NCBI GenBank assembly: GCA_031292015.1
Contig: JARLHY010000192.1
Coordinates: forward strand, 1 to 47,616
Source of the DNA: Negativicutes bacterium
GTDB taxonomy: Bacteria; Bacillota_C; Negativicutes; Sporomusales_B; JARLHX01
DNA length: 47,616 bases
Direction: 5' to 3'
The notes beneath the pieces were generated by a model. That model was given only the letters and a program-made list of their open reading frames with translations, searched no databases and was not told where the DNA came from. Both the position numbers and the translations under genes were made by a program. This document shows, in pieces, positions 15,654 through 24,535 of this stretch (its first letter is position 1; each line of letters starts with the position of its first letter).

Positions 15654-15965
15654 ATGTCTGAATTTACCAATGTGACTGTCATCAAAGCGGCAAATATTTA
15701 TTTCGACGGCCGGGTAACCAGCCGGACGGTAAAATTCCCTGACGGCAGCAAAAAAACCCTGGGAATCATGCTGCCGGGAGACTACGAATTCGGTACCGCC
15801 GCAGCCGAAACGATGGAGATCCTGGCCGGTGAACTAAGTGTGCTGTTGCCAGGGTCAAGCGACTGGCAGACCTTCACCGCCGGCCATAGTTTCGCCGTTC
15901 CGGCCGACTCGCGTTTTAAGCTCAAAGTCAGCAGTGTTGTCGATTACTGCTGTTCCTATCACTGA
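15654..15965 (+). CDS. ppnP: pyrimidine/purine nucleoside phosphorylase PpnP (DUF1255)
   Basis: 103 residues, a normal length for this cupin-fold family, from ATG with AGGAGG eight bases upstream (the in-frame start at 15606 has none). Visible signatures are [20 protein letters not shown] near 18-37, [13 protein letters not shown], and the C-terminal [14 protein letters not shown]. PpnP phosphorolyses several nucleosides to base and ribose-1-phosphate in nucleotide salvage. It lies 48 bp after the AsmA-like gene and 33 bp before the HD protein, probably cotranscribed. Confidence 0.92.
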   Translation: MSEFTNVTVIKAANIYFDGRVTSRTVKFPDGSKKTLGIMLPGDYEFGTAAAETMEILAGELSVLLPGSSDWQTFTAGHSFAVPADSRFKLKVSSVVDYCCSYH

Positions 15966-15998
15966 TAAACTCAAGCCGTTACAAGGAGCTGCTTTCGT

Positions 15999-16739
15999 TT
16001 GGATATCTCGGTGCTCAAAGATCTGAGCTGCTGGTTTACCGACTATGTGAAAACCTATGCTACCGCCGATGAACAGATTCAATCCATGATCAACACCAAG
16101 GAAGAACATACCCATTTCGTGGCCCGGTACTGCCGGGAACTGGCCCTGTCGCTAAAGCTTCCGGCTGAGGACGTGCGGCTGGCGGAAGCGGTCGGCCTGT
16201 GTCATGACGTCGGCCGGTTCAAACAGGCCACTTTGTATCGCACCTTTCAGGATCCCCTATCCGTGAACCACGGACTGCTGGGAATCAGCGAACTGAAAGC
16301 CGAAGGCATTGATCGCCGACTGGCGTCGGAGGAATGGAAAACCCTGGCTTTTGCCGTTTCCTGCCATAACGCCAAGGCCATTCCCGGTCACCCGGCCGCA
16401 AGGCCGCTGGTCTTTGCCAAAATAATCCGGGACGCCGACAAGCTTGACATATACAGAGTCTTGCCGCCCCAGCCCAGCGAATCCGGCTGCTCCCCCGGCT
16501 TCATCGCCGCGATGCTGTCCGGCCAGATGCTCGATTACCGGAACATGAAAACCCGGGACGACCGAAAACTGATGATGCTCAGCTGGATATACGATATAAA
16601 TTTTCCCTGGACCCTGGATCAGATTGTCCGGCGCGGGTACATCGAAAAGCTCTTCGACGCCATCCCGGCGTCGCCGCCGCTGGCCGAAATCAAGGCGAAA
16701 ATGCAAGAGTACCTCAACTCGGCTCTCCAGACCCGCTAA
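15999..16739 (+). CDS. HD-domain phosphohydrolase
   Basis: 246 residues; TTG start with AAGGAG about ten bases upstream. The HD domain spans about 35-150: HTHFVARYCREL gives the first metal His, LCHDVGRFKQ the HD doublet, SCHNAK a third, and IRDADKLDIY the final Asp. Such proteins hydrolyse phosphate esters of nucleotides or related metabolites; substrate unknown. It follows ppnP, so a nucleotide-salvage role is plausible. No signal peptide or output domain, so it is not of the HD-GYP type. Confidence 0.82.
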   Translation: MDISVLKDLSCWFTDYVKTYATADEQIQSMINTKEEHTHFVARYCRELALSLKLPAEDVRLAEAVGLCHDVGRFKQATLYRTFQDPLSVNHGLLGISELKAEGIDRRLASEEWKTLAFAVSCHNAKAIPGHPAARPLVFAKIIRDADKLDIYRVLPPQPSESGCSPGFIAAMLSGQMLDYRNMKTRDDRKLMMLSWIYDINFPWTLDQIVRRGYIEKLFDAIPASPPLAEIKAKMQEYLNSALQTR

Positions 16740-16742
16740 CGA

Positions 16743-16769
16743 CAAAAAAAATCCCCGGTCAAGCCGGGG
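16743..16769 (-). terminator. terminator of the spoVT-like gene
   Basis: CCCCGG / CCGGGG stem (16753-16758, 16764-16769); on the minus strand it is followed by eight T. It lies between the convergent HD and spoVT-like genes. Confidence 0.8.
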
Positions 16770-16817
16770 GGCTCACACTACATTGTGACAGCCAGATTAC
16801 CGGTGTTATAAGCCCGG

Positions 16818-17348
16818 TTATTTGGCTGCGTTCTTTTCCAGCCACCGGCCAAGAAACTGTGTTGCAGTTTGCACGGTTTTGCTTTCCGCCGCCCCGAGGT
16901 CGCCGCGATTTTTGGCCAGCATGATAAACCGGCCCTTAATGCCGCCGGGAATAGCCACCTCTTCCACGATCGCCTGGCTGTACGGCAGCCCCTCGTCCGG
17001 TTCAATATCCACCAGTCCGCTCTTTCCTGACAGCTGCAATTCGTCAGGAATCGGCTTGTTTAAATATTCCCGTTTCGGCAGCCCCGCCACAGCGATGATA
17101 TTGCGGGAGTCGTCGACAATTACCGCCTGGTTGAAAGTCTTATAAAGCGTTTCGGCGTACTCCTGGGCCAACGCTTCCATGTTGGGCTGGGAGTGGTACT
17201 TGCGCAAAACAATGGTGTCATTACCGTCGACAAAAATCTCTAACGGCTCATTTTTGCCTATATGGAACGATTTCCTGACCTCCTTTGGTATGACGACCCT
17301 GCCGAGTTCGTCCATCCGCCGCACCATGCCTATTTCATTACCCGTCAT
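16818..17348 (-). CDS. spoVT: SpoVT-like AbrB-family sporulation regulator
   Basis: 176 residues against 178 in Bacillus SpoVT. The N-terminal AbrB swapped-hairpin domain (residues 1-50) carries GMVRRMDELGRVVIPKEVRK and PLEIFVDGNDTIVLRKY. The C-terminal part (about 60-176) is a GAF-like domain (NQAVIVDDSRNIIAVAGLP, GRFIMLAKNRGDLG). In Bacillus SpoVT modulates sigma-G-dependent genes in the forespore. Its presence indicates an endospore former. Monocistronic, with a terminator downstream. The start ATG has GGGGAG upstream. A generic AbrB/GAF regulator is the alternative, but length and both domains fit SpoVT. Confidence 0.85.
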   Translation of the reverse strand: MTGNEIGMVRRMDELGRVVIPKEVRKSFHIGKNEPLEIFVDGNDTIVLRKYHSQPNMEALAQEYAETLYKTFNQAVIVDDSRNIIAVAGLPKREYLNKPIPDELQLSGKSGLVDIEPDEGLPYSQAIVEEVAIPGGIKGRFIMLAKNRGDLGAAESKTVQTATQFLGRWLEKNAAK

Positions 17349-17515
17349 TTTCTCAAACTCCCCTTCCTTCTCTAGCTTTGCGTCTGTTTATAGTTTTGCC
17401 TAAGCCGGAAATTTTATTTTGCCGTGGCAGCGATTCCGGCGACCTTGCGTCGCCGTTCGGCCCTGCGGCTGGTTCCGGCCGAAACCTGGCGAATGTTTCC
17501 TCAGACAATCAGGCG

Positions 17516-17551
17516 GCAAAAAACCGGCGTGGCCTAAGGCCACGCCGGTTT
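17516..17551 (-). terminator. terminator of the sugar ABC operon
   Basis: AAACCGGCGTGGCC (17521-17534), loop TAA, perfect complement 17538-17551; on the minus strand followed by TTTTTTG. Ends the SBP-permease-permease-ATPase transcript. Confidence 0.9.
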
Positions 17552-17596
17552 AAACATGTAGACAAACTCCGGGCTTAATCGTTGTGCACTGCCCGG

Positions 17597-18685
17597 TCAG
17601 CGGGCCAGTGCCAGCCCGCCTGCAGCGTCAAACAGATGGATTTTCCCTGCCTCGGGCGTCAGCGGCAGGGTCTGGCCGGGGACCAGCTTAAGCTCCGGTG
17701 CAACCCGGATTATGGCCTTTTGCTCGCCGATCCGCAGATTAAGATAAGTCTCCGACCCCATCGGTTCGACCACGTCAATAACCGCCTGCAGCCGGCCTGC
17801 TTCGCCCTCCCCGGGCTGCACCACCTCCGGACGAAGTCCAAGGGTGATCTCCCCGCCGGTCAGCGGCTCCACTGTCCGCCGCCACTCGTCCGGCACCGGA
17901 ACTTCAAGGTCTGGAGCAACCAGGATCAGTCCGCCTTCCCTATTCTCCACCCGGCAGGAGAAGAAATTCATGGGCGGTGTGCCGATAAACCCTGCTACAA
18001 AACGGTTAGCCGGTTTATCGTACAGCGTCTGGGGATCATCGATCTGTTGGATGACCCCATCCTTGATAACGACGATCCGGTCGGCCATAGTCATGGCCTC
18101 GGTCTGATCATGAGTAACATACAGGGTAGTGACACCAAGTCGGGCCTGAAGTTTGGCGATCTCGGCCCGCGTCTGCACGCGAAGCTTGGCGTCCAGGTTG
18201 GACAGCGGCTCATCCATGAGAAAGACTTCAGGCTCGCGGACAATAGCCCGGCCTAGGGCTACCCGCTGCCGTTGCCCTCCCGACAGCTCCTTCGGCTTGC
18301 GGCTGAGATACTGGCCGATGTCCAGTATGTCAGCCGCCTCTTTCACTTTCCGTTCGATTTCCGCTTTGGGAACACCCCGCAAGGTGAGCCCAAAAGCCAT
18401 GTTCTCATAAACATTCATATGCGGATACAGGGCATAGTTCTGAAAAACCATGGCGATGTTGCGATCGCGGGGCGGTTTGTCGTTCACCAGCTCGCCGGCG
18501 ATATAAATATTGCCGGAGGTTTGCGTCTCAAGTCCGGCCACCATCCGCAGGACGGTAGACTTGCCGCAGCCGGAAGGGCCGACCACCACGATAAATTCGT
18601 TGTCGGCGATATCAAGACTGAAATCGTTGACAGCCGTGACCGAACCGAACTGTTTGGTTATATTCTCAAATACCACTCTACCCAT
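17597..18685 (-). CDS. MalK/UgpC-type sugar ABC importer ATPase
   Basis: 362 residues. Nucleotide-binding domain 1-240: Walker A GPSGCGKST (36-44), Q-loop MVFQNYALYPH, signature LSGGQ, Walker B VFLMDEPLSNLDA, H-loop THDQTEAM. The C-terminal third is the MalK-type regulatory OB/TOBE region (about 245-362, GLRPEVVQPG). It energises the two permeases upstream in the same operon (11 bp gap to the preceding gene). AGGAGG lies six bases before the ATG. The ATPase next to its permeases shows a dedicated complete importer. Sugar identity unknown. Confidence 0.95.
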   Translation of the reverse strand: MGRVVFENITKQFGSVTAVNDFSLDIADNEFIVVVGPSGCGKSTVLRMVAGLETQTSGNIYIAGELVNDKPPRDRNIAMVFQNYALYPHMNVYENMAFGLTLRGVPKAEIERKVKEAADILDIGQYLSRKPKELSGGQRQRVALGRAIVREPEVFLMDEPLSNLDAKLRVQTRAEIAKLQARLGVTTLYVTHDQTEAMTMADRIVVIKDGVIQQIDDPQTLYDKPANRFVAGFIGTPPMNFFSCRVENREGGLILVAPDLEVPVPDEWRRTVEPLTGGEITLGLRPEVVQPGEGEAGRLQAVIDVVEPMGSETYLNLRIGEQKAIIRVAPELKLVPGQTLPLTPEAGKIHLFDAAGGLALAR

Positions 18686-18695
18686 AAGCGACCTC

Positions 18696-19511
18696 CTAGC
18701 CTTTGACCGCGCCCATCGTCAATCCCTTGATGACGTAGCGCTGGAAGAACATTGTCAGAATTATTGCCGGAGCGATGATTACCACCGCCGCTGCCATGAC
18801 GCTGCCCCAGCTCACCTCGGCATAGGACACGAAGCTGTAGATGGCGATAGGCAGAGGCTTGGTGCGGTCGGCGCTCAGCACCAGGGCAAACATGAAATTG
18901 TTCCAGGAAAAAAGGAAAGACAGCGTGCTGGCGGTGATAATCCCGGGACCCGACAGGGGCAGCACAACCCGCAGGAAGGTCTGCTGCAGCGTGCACCCGT
19001 CTACCTGGGCGGCTTCTTCCAGCTCACGGGGCAGACCGTCGAAGTAATTGACCATGATCCAGACGATGAGCGGCATCCCCACCAGCATGTGGCTGGCGAT
19101 CATGGCCCCGTAAGTGTCGACCATATGGAGCTTCGTGAACAGAATAAACCAGGGAATCAGGTAAGAAATACCGGGCATCAGCCGGGCCAGCAAAATGAGG
19201 ACACCCAAAGCCTGCTGCCGGTAGCGGGAAATGGTGTAGGCTGCCGGCAGGCCGAGCACCAGCGACAACACGGTCGAGCCCACAGCGATGACGGTACTGT
19301 TGAAAAGAAAACGGCCAAATTCCTGTTCCACAAAGACCCGCCGGTAATTTTCCAGCGTAGGTTCAAAAATCCACACCGGCGGGACAGCGACGATCTGGAC
19401 CTGGGTCTTCACCGAGGCCAGCGCAATCCACACCAGCGGGAACAAAAACGGCAGGGCGACAAACAGTACAAGGATATAAAAGAGTATTGACGACAATTTC
19501 GGCATTTTCAT
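18696..19511 (-). CDS. carbohydrate ABC transporter permease (MalG/UgpE type)
   Basis: 271 residues with six predicted membrane helices. The EAA loop YFDGLPRELEEAAQVDGCTL (about 160-185), docking site for the ATPase coupling helix, is clear, followed by LPLSGPGIITA. The start ATG has GGAGG eight bases upstream. It lies 12 bp downstream of the first permease. Together they form the membrane channel of a CUT1-type importer for oligosaccharides or glycerol phosphodiesters. Confidence 0.95.
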   Translation of the reverse strand: MKMPKLSSILFYILVLFVALPFLFPLVWIALASVKTQVQIVAVPPVWIFEPTLENYRRVFVEQEFGRFLFNSTVIAVGSTVLSLVLGLPAAYTISRYRQQALGVLILLARLMPGISYLIPWFILFTKLHMVDTYGAMIASHMLVGMPLIVWIMVNYFDGLPRELEEAAQVDGCTLQQTFLRVVLPLSGPGIITASTLSFLFSWNNFMFALVLSADRTKPLPIAIYSFVSYAEVSWGSVMAAAVVIIAPAIILTMFFQRYVIKGLTMGAVKG

Positions 19512-19523
19512 CAGCTCATCCTC

Positions 19524-20396
19524 CTACACTTCCCAGCGCCGGCGGAAGTAAAGCACCACCAGGCTGGAGCCCAGAACCAGGGCCAGCAGAGCCACCAGAG
19601 CCGAAGACGCGGCGCCGAAGCGGAAATACTGGAAGCCAAGCGTATAGGCGAAAATATTCATGGTCTCTGATGCAAACCCCGGCCCGCCGCCGGTCATGGT
19701 GTAGATAATGTCGAAGGTCTTGAAGGCGTCGATGCCGCGCAGCACAACAGCCACCATGATAGTTGGCGCCAAAAGCGGCAGCGTCACATGGCGGAACACC
19801 TGCAGCGGCGTCGCCCCATCCACCCGGGCGGCTTCGAAAGGCTCGGACGGCAGGGACGCCAGGCCGGCCAGGACGATCAGGGCGATCATCGGCGTCCACT
19901 CCCAGATATCCACCAACGCCAGGGACGGAATGACCGTGTTCGGATCGGCCAGCCATTTGGAGGCCGGAAGACCCAACAGGTGCATCGTATAATTGGCCAT
20001 GCCGACCGTCGGCTCATAGAAAAGAGTCCAGGCCAGGCCGATGGCCACCGGTGTCGCCACCATCGGCAGCAGCATAATGGTTTTTAACGTATTCTTGCCG
20101 CGGAACTCACGGTTGAGCAGCAAGGCGATGGCCACCCCGAGGACGGTTTCGACCCCTACCGCCAGCACCGTGAAATAAACCGTCAGTTTCAAGGCGTTGT
20201 AGAAACGGGGCTCCAGCAAGAGAACCTCGTAATTCTTCAGTCCGATGAAGTGGGCTTCGCCGCCGCTGGCCAGCGACCAGTCGGTCATACTGACCCAGAA
20301 AGTGTACAGCACAGGAAAAACCATCATGGCACAAATAAAGAGCGCGGCCGGCAGCGGGAAAAGCCAGCGGACATTATTTTCTATATATGACTTCAT
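19524..20396 (-). CDS. carbohydrate ABC transporter permease (MalF/UgpA type)
   Basis: 290 residues, six membrane helices, short N-terminus (no large periplasmic loop as in MalF of enteric bacteria). The EAA loop SLPSEPFEAARVDGATPL (about 190-210) and the following VFRHVTLPLLAPT are visible. AGGAG lies five bases before the ATG. It pairs with the second permease. Gap of 62 bp from the substrate-binding protein gene. Confidence 0.95.
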   Translation of the reverse strand: MKSYIENNVRWLFPLPAALFICAMMVFPVLYTFWVSMTDWSLASGGEAHFIGLKNYEVLLLEPRFYNALKLTVYFTVLAVGVETVLGVAIALLLNREFRGKNTLKTIMLLPMVATPVAIGLAWTLFYEPTVGMANYTMHLLGLPASKWLADPNTVIPSLALVDIWEWTPMIALIVLAGLASLPSEPFEAARVDGATPLQVFRHVTLPLLAPTIMVAVVLRGIDAFKTFDIIYTMTGGGPGFASETMNIFAYTLGFQYFRFGAASSALVALLALVLGSSLVVLYFRRRWEV

Positions 20397-20458
20397 ATGT
20401 ACTCCTACGGAAGAACTGGCACGGTCGAGCGACCATGCCAGTCATTCCAACAGTTGAC

Positions 20459-21781
20459 TTATTTTTCCTTGCTGAGGAGATCGGTGACGATTTGGGCCTG
20501 TTCTTTGATCAGCGGCGTCAGATCTGCTTCGCCGCCGGTCTCGATGGCCTTGACGATCACTGTACCGATGGCGTCGCGGGCTTCGCCCACCGCCGTCATA
20601 ACCGGGCGATCATAGGGAACAGCGGTGGCACCGCTCTTTTGAGCAACTTCGGCAAAGCCGGCCGGGAATTTGGCGGTCGCTTCCTTGTCAGCCCAGGCCG
20701 AATTCCTTGTGACAGTGACGCCGGCGGCCAGCATCTTCTTCATATTCTCCTTGGAATTGGCCCACTTCACGAATTCCCAGGCAGCGTCTTTGTTCTTGGA
20801 GGACGCGGGAATCCCCAGACACCACGCCACGGCGTCATACGGCTTGGAACCGTTCGGTCCGGCCGGGAAGGTCACATAACCCACCTGATCGGCTACCTGC
20901 GACTTGGTCTTGTCGGTAATCTGGCCGACGAAGGTACTGGCATCGGTCCACATGGCGGCCTTGCCGCTGGAGAACACGACAATGGCCTGCTCCCAGCTCA
21001 TGTTGGTCACGCCGGGCGGGCCGTAATTTTTCAGGATGCGGCCGTAGTACTTGAAGGCTTCCAGCGCCGCCGGCGAATCGAAGATGGCCTTGCCATCCTT
21101 GATGAAATCGCCGCCAAAGGAGTAAAGATACGCCGAGAACTGGGTCACAGCCGCGCCGCGGTTGCCGCGGGCAACAATGCCCGCCACGCCGTTGGCCGGA
21201 TCATTGAGTTTTTTCGCCGCTGCTTCCATCTCCTCCAAGGTGGTGGGAGGCTTCAGGCCGGCTTTCTCAAACAGGTCTTTCCGGTAGAACAGGGTGGTCC
21301 ATTCACTCACGATAGGGGAAGCTACGACCACGCCGTCTACTGTCACAGCGTCAAGAGTCGACTTCTTGAAGTCGTTATAGTCCCAGTCGGCCGGGGTCTT
21401 GTTAGGATCATTGATGAACGTCTTCAGGTCGGTAGACCACTTGTTTTTGGCAAACAGTTTGGCTTCCTGGAGAGGGCGGCTCATAAAAACATCGATGGTG
21501 GAAGATCCGGTGGCCAGCTCCACCGTCAGCTTGTCGGACAGATTCTTTTCCGAATAACTTTCCAGTTTGACAGTAATCCCGGTCTCTTTCTCAAAATCGG
21601 CGATCAGGGGCTTCATACCCTCGGCCCAGGGATGGTTGGCAAACAGAACCCGGATGGTCTGTCCGGCATACGGTTTCTTCGGGTCCTTGGCCGTGTCCTT
21701 CTTGTCGCCGCCGCCGCAGCCTGCCATCGTCAGGGCGAACATAACGATCAGCAGCAAAGCGACCCATTGTTTTGTCCTCAA
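20459..21781 (-). CDS. ABC sugar substrate-binding lipoprotein
   Basis: 440 residues; TTG start with GGGGGGAG eight bases upstream. Signal peptide with lipobox MAGC, lipid Cys at residue 22, then a Gly/Lys linker (GGGDKKD). The mature part is a cluster-B type SBP (TIRVLFANHPWAEGMKPLI, WTTLFYRKDLFEKAG, GIPASSKNKDAAWEFVKWAN). It captures a carbohydrate for the permeases downstream. First gene of the operon with a candidate promoter at 21837-21865. Ligand not predictable. Confidence 0.95.
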   Translation of the reverse strand: MRTKQWVALLLIVMFALTMAGCGGGDKKDTAKDPKKPYAGQTIRVLFANHPWAEGMKPLIADFEKETGITVKLESYSEKNLSDKLTVELATGSSTIDVFMSRPLQEAKLFAKNKWSTDLKTFINDPNKTPADWDYNDFKKSTLDAVTVDGVVVASPIVSEWTTLFYRKDLFEKAGLKPPTTLEEMEAAAKKLNDPANGVAGIVARGNRGAAVTQFSAYLYSFGGDFIKDGKAIFDSPAALEAFKYYGRILKNYGPPGVTNMSWEQAIVVFSSGKAAMWTDASTFVGQITDKTKSQVADQVGYVTFPAGPNGSKPYDAVAWCLGIPASSKNKDAAWEFVKWANSKENMKKMLAAGVTVTRNSAWADKEATAKFPAGFAEVAQKSGATAVPYDRPVMTAVGEARDAIGTVIVKAIETGGEADLTPLIKEQAQIVTDLLSKEK

Positions 21782-21836
21782 AATTAAAACTCCCCCCCAA
21801 ATTTACGCGCTGCGGGATTCCGCACCGTTTTTTCAA

Positions 21837-21872
21837 TTTATAGAATTCTTCCCAAAGCTGGGCAAATCCTGC
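21837..21872 (-). promoter_or_regulatory. promoter of the sugar ABC operon, with GCAGGA element
   Basis: On the minus strand TTGCCC (21865-21860) and TATAAA (21842-21837) are separated by 17 bp. GCAGGA (21872-21867) abuts the -35. The same GCAGGA hexamer occurs upstream of the genes at 38203 and 40637, so it may be a local promoter element. Confidence 0.55.
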
Positions 21873-21979
21873 CATTGGCCCAGGTGGTTCCGACAATATT
21901 TTAGCTTTACGTGCTGGAAAAATCTCCCTGTCCACCGCAAGCAGTCCCCTATATTCTCTTGCCGCTCCAGCCTCCCCGT

Positions 21980-22534
21980 CTACTCCGGCGGCCCCAGCCA
22001 CACCCCTTGGGAGGTGGCCACGCCGAGAAGACTCCGGGCCAGGTCTGCGGCCTGTTCAACCGGGACATACCTGTCCTCGCACGCCACCGGGCCGAGGTCG
22101 GGCAGAAAAAAGCGCGAATGCCGCTCCTTCAGACCTCGGCGGGCCCGAAACATGCTGCTGATCTTTTTGATCCCCTCATCGGTCAGCAGCTTTCCCCGGG
22201 TTGTCGCCATATCCAGCCCCACCGTAGCCAGCGGCCTGCCGTCCTCGTAAAGGGCGTAAACCAGCGGCTGCCGCGCCGCCTGGCAATAGCGGCGCCAGAC
22301 ATCGAACAGCCGCTTTTCCCGCCTGGTGAGCATCAGAAAACCGCGGTCCTTACCTGTCGAAAAAGCCGCCTGCTCCTTCGCATTAAGCCGCAGCGGCAGC
22401 AGTTCGGTGCGGGAAAAACCATATTCGCCCGCCACGCGTATCACCTTCAACTGGCCGCGGATCGCCGATTCGACTTCCGCCACCGTAAGGGCGTGTTCGC
22501 CGCGGGCCTTGATGAACAAAGTCTGAATAATCAT
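21980..22534 (-). CDS. conserved-looking protein of unknown function
   Basis: 184 residues from ATG with AGGAG eight bases upstream; the frame is open a further 43 codons with no ribosome site. Soluble, basic, no signal peptide. The first part MIIQTLFIKARGEHALTVAE looks like a beta strand and helix start; the centre has LTRREKRLFDVWRRYCQAAR, the end ARSLLGVATSQGVWL. No catalytic motif recognised. It stands between the FrdA-like gene and the sugar ABC operon, on the same strand, but a terminator (22720-22748) separates it from the former. Confidence 0.6.
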   Translation of the reverse strand: MIIQTLFIKARGEHALTVAEVESAIRGQLKVIRVAGEYGFSRTELLPLRLNAKEQAAFSTGKDRGFLMLTRREKRLFDVWRRYCQAARQPLVYALYEDGRPLATVGLDMATTRGKLLTDEGIKKISSMFRARRGLKERHSRFFLPDLGPVACEDRYVPVEQAADLARSLLGVATSQGVWLGPPE

Positions 22535-22857
22535 CTTACCGGCTCCTGTATCAATAGTTCTACAGCTGGGTCGTAGTTCATATAATAGCAGGTTGCCTCT
22601 GAAAAGTTTGTAGATGTGGGCGGCAAAAACAGGTAACCTTCCGACACGCCCAAGACAAATCAATCTGAAAATAGCACCGTTCTGTCAGCAAATTTCTCAA
22701 GCTCCCCAGGCTCTGTATTAAACAAAAGAACCCTGCACAGGGTTCTTTGATATAACAGCCTCCCGATATTTTATTTTTCTCCTGGCTTCTCAACCGTTCT
22801 TGCACCGGTCACAGCTGGACCGGGGTCTTTAATCGCCGACTTCAGCCCTTTTCTTTC
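22535..22857. other. intergenic region
   Basis: 323 bp between the FrdA-like gene and the unknown gene at 21980-22534. It holds the terminator at 22720-22748 and, nearer the unknown gene, a TATTAT run on the minus strand that could be its -10. No other structure or small frame with a ribosome site seen. Confidence 0.5.
22720..22748 (-). terminator. terminator after the FrdA-like gene
   Basis: AAAGAACCC (22725-22733) pairs with GGGTTCTTT (22740-22748) around TGCACA; on the minus strand followed by TGTTTAAT. It closes the long cluster that starts at 30863. Confidence 0.75.
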
Positions 22858-24531
22858 TCACAGCCTGACGACCGGTTTTGTGGCAAAGCGGGGCCCGTCC
22901 GCCCCTTTGACCGCCAGCGTGTGCTTTAGCCAGCTGTCGTCGTCGCTTGCCGGGAAATCGCGCCGGAAATGATGGCCCCGCGATTCCTGGCGCAGCAGGG
23001 CCGCGCCGGCAATCAGTCCGGCTGCCTCGCCCATGATCTCAAGCTGCAGCGCGTCCACCAGCTGCTGATTATAGCTGGAAACAGCCGGCACCCTCAGCCG
23101 CTGCGCCTCTGACCGCACCGTCGCCGCCACCTCAGCCAGCTTCCGCAGCCCTGCCGCGTCCCGGTGAACCCCGGCGTGACGCTGAACAGCCGAACGCAGC
23201 TCAGACCGGAGAACCTTGATGTCTGCTCCGCCGGCCGGCCCCACCGCCACTTTCGCGGCGACCCGCTCGACTTCGCCGGCCAGCCAAACCGGGTCGGCTT
23301 CAAGCTGCTGGCCGGCTTTGGCCCACTCATGGGCGTACAGCCCCGCCCTGGCCCCGAAGACCTGGGTTGCCGTGAGACCGCTGCCGGTCAGGCGGTTGGC
23401 CCCGTCAAAGTTGCCGGCGCATTCGGGGGTGGCGTACAGGCCCTGCAGCGTTGTCCGGCACTGGCTGTCAATGTGAATCCCCCCCAGCAGGTAATGGGCT
23501 CCGGGAGCCACTTCGATCCGGTCGGTAGCCGGCTCGACGCCATGTTGCCTGATATAATTGTACTGAGCGGTACTCAGGATGCTCTTCACCGTCTCCGGCG
23601 GTTTGGGGGAATCCCCCACATACCAGAGCAGTCCGCCCCGGGCCGTGCCGCGCCCGCCATCTATCGCCCCGGCCATCAGCCGCATCGCCTCATCCCTCAC
23701 CGGCAGGGGCGTGGGCAGAACCGGAGTCCCGTTTTTATCATAGACATTGCCACCCAGGGCTGTCGGCGTCAGGAATTCGTAGTGAACGAACGCCCCCTGC
23801 AGCGACGGCGGCCAGACAAGCACCGAGGGATAAAACAGCACCATCTCCATATCGACAAGCTCCGCTCCGGCCCGGTAGGCGTAAACCACACCATCGCCGA
23901 CGGCGTCGGTGGGACAGTCGTTCACCTTCCATAGCCACTGGCAGCCGCCGGTAGCCATCACCACGGCCTTGGCGTTAATTTTCAGCAGTTCCCCGTCCCG
24001 CAGGCTCAGCCCGACGGCCCCGCAGACCGCCTGCCCGGCCTGCAGCAGTCCGCTGACGAAAAAGTCATCAAGCAGCGTAATGTTGGCGTGACGCCGGCAG
24101 GCCTTGGCCAGCGCCGCCACAATGCCGATTCCGCCACCGCTGATGAAAATGCCCCGCGGCTTGGACTGGCCGGGGAACTGGCGAAGAGTGCAGTTTCCGT
24201 CCTCGTCACGGATAATCTTCGCTCCGTATTTCTCCAGGTCCAGCGACCGTTCGCAAGCCTCCTCGGCCAGGACCCGGGCAAGGTTTTCATCCCCCAGACC
24301 ATAACCGGCGGCCAGTGTATCGCGGAAAAAAAGTTCCTGGCTGTCCTCCGGGTGAAACGGAGCCTGCAGGCCGCCCGCCGCAGTCAGTGAAATCCCCGAG
24401 CGGGCCAGCGGCCCCTTGTTGGTCAGCAGCACCCGGGAGCCGGCCTCCGCCGCGGCCAGTGCCGCCCTGAGTCCCGCTCCGCCGGCCCCGATAATCAGCA
24501 CGTCTGTCCTAAGTTCTCTGGCGATCTTCAT
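22858..24531 (-). CDS. FrdA/SdhA-like FAD-dependent dehydrogenase or reductase
   Basis: 557 residues from ATG four bases after the upstream stop, with GGGGTG as ribosome site. FAD-binding GAGGAGLRAALAAAEAGSRV lies near the N-terminus, then the family loop ARSGISLTAAGGLQ. The C-terminal segment GGIHIDSQCRTTLQGLYATPE and NRLTGSGLTATQVFGARAG is typical of the fumarate reductase, aspartate oxidase and tricarballylate dehydrogenase superfamily. It probably interconverts a C=C and C-C bond of a carboxylic acid. The partner is the 2Fe-2S protein upstream. The cluster suggests fumarate, aconitate or tricarballylate as substrate, not resolved. No heme-binding membrane anchor gene nearby. Confidence 0.88.
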   Translation of the reverse strand: MKIARELRTDVLIIGAGGAGLRAALAAAEAGSRVLLTNKGPLARSGISLTAAGGLQAPFHPEDSQELFFRDTLAAGYGLGDENLARVLAEEACERSLDLEKYGAKIIRDEDGNCTLRQFPGQSKPRGIFISGGGIGIVAALAKACRRHANITLLDDFFVSGLLQAGQAVCGAVGLSLRDGELLKINAKAVVMATGGCQWLWKVNDCPTDAVGDGVVYAYRAGAELVDMEMVLFYPSVLVWPPSLQGAFVHYEFLTPTALGGNVYDKNGTPVLPTPLPVRDEAMRLMAGAIDGGRGTARGGLLWYVGDSPKPPETVKSILSTAQYNYIRQHGVEPATDRIEVAPGAHYLLGGIHIDSQCRTTLQGLYATPECAGNFDGANRLTGSGLTATQVFGARAGLYAHEWAKAGQQLEADPVWLAGEVERVAAKVAVGPAGGADIKVLRSELRSAVQRHAGVHRDAAGLRKLAEVAATVRSEAQRLRVPAVSSYNQQLVDALQLEIMGEAAGLIAGAALLRQESRGHHFRRDFPASDDDSWLKHTLAVKGADGPRFATKPVVRL

Positions 24532-24535
24532 ATGC

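Noticed and set aside
20387..21787. 466-codon plus-strand frame
   Set aside because: Antisense shadow of the substrate-binding lipoprotein gene with its clear lipobox and family motifs.
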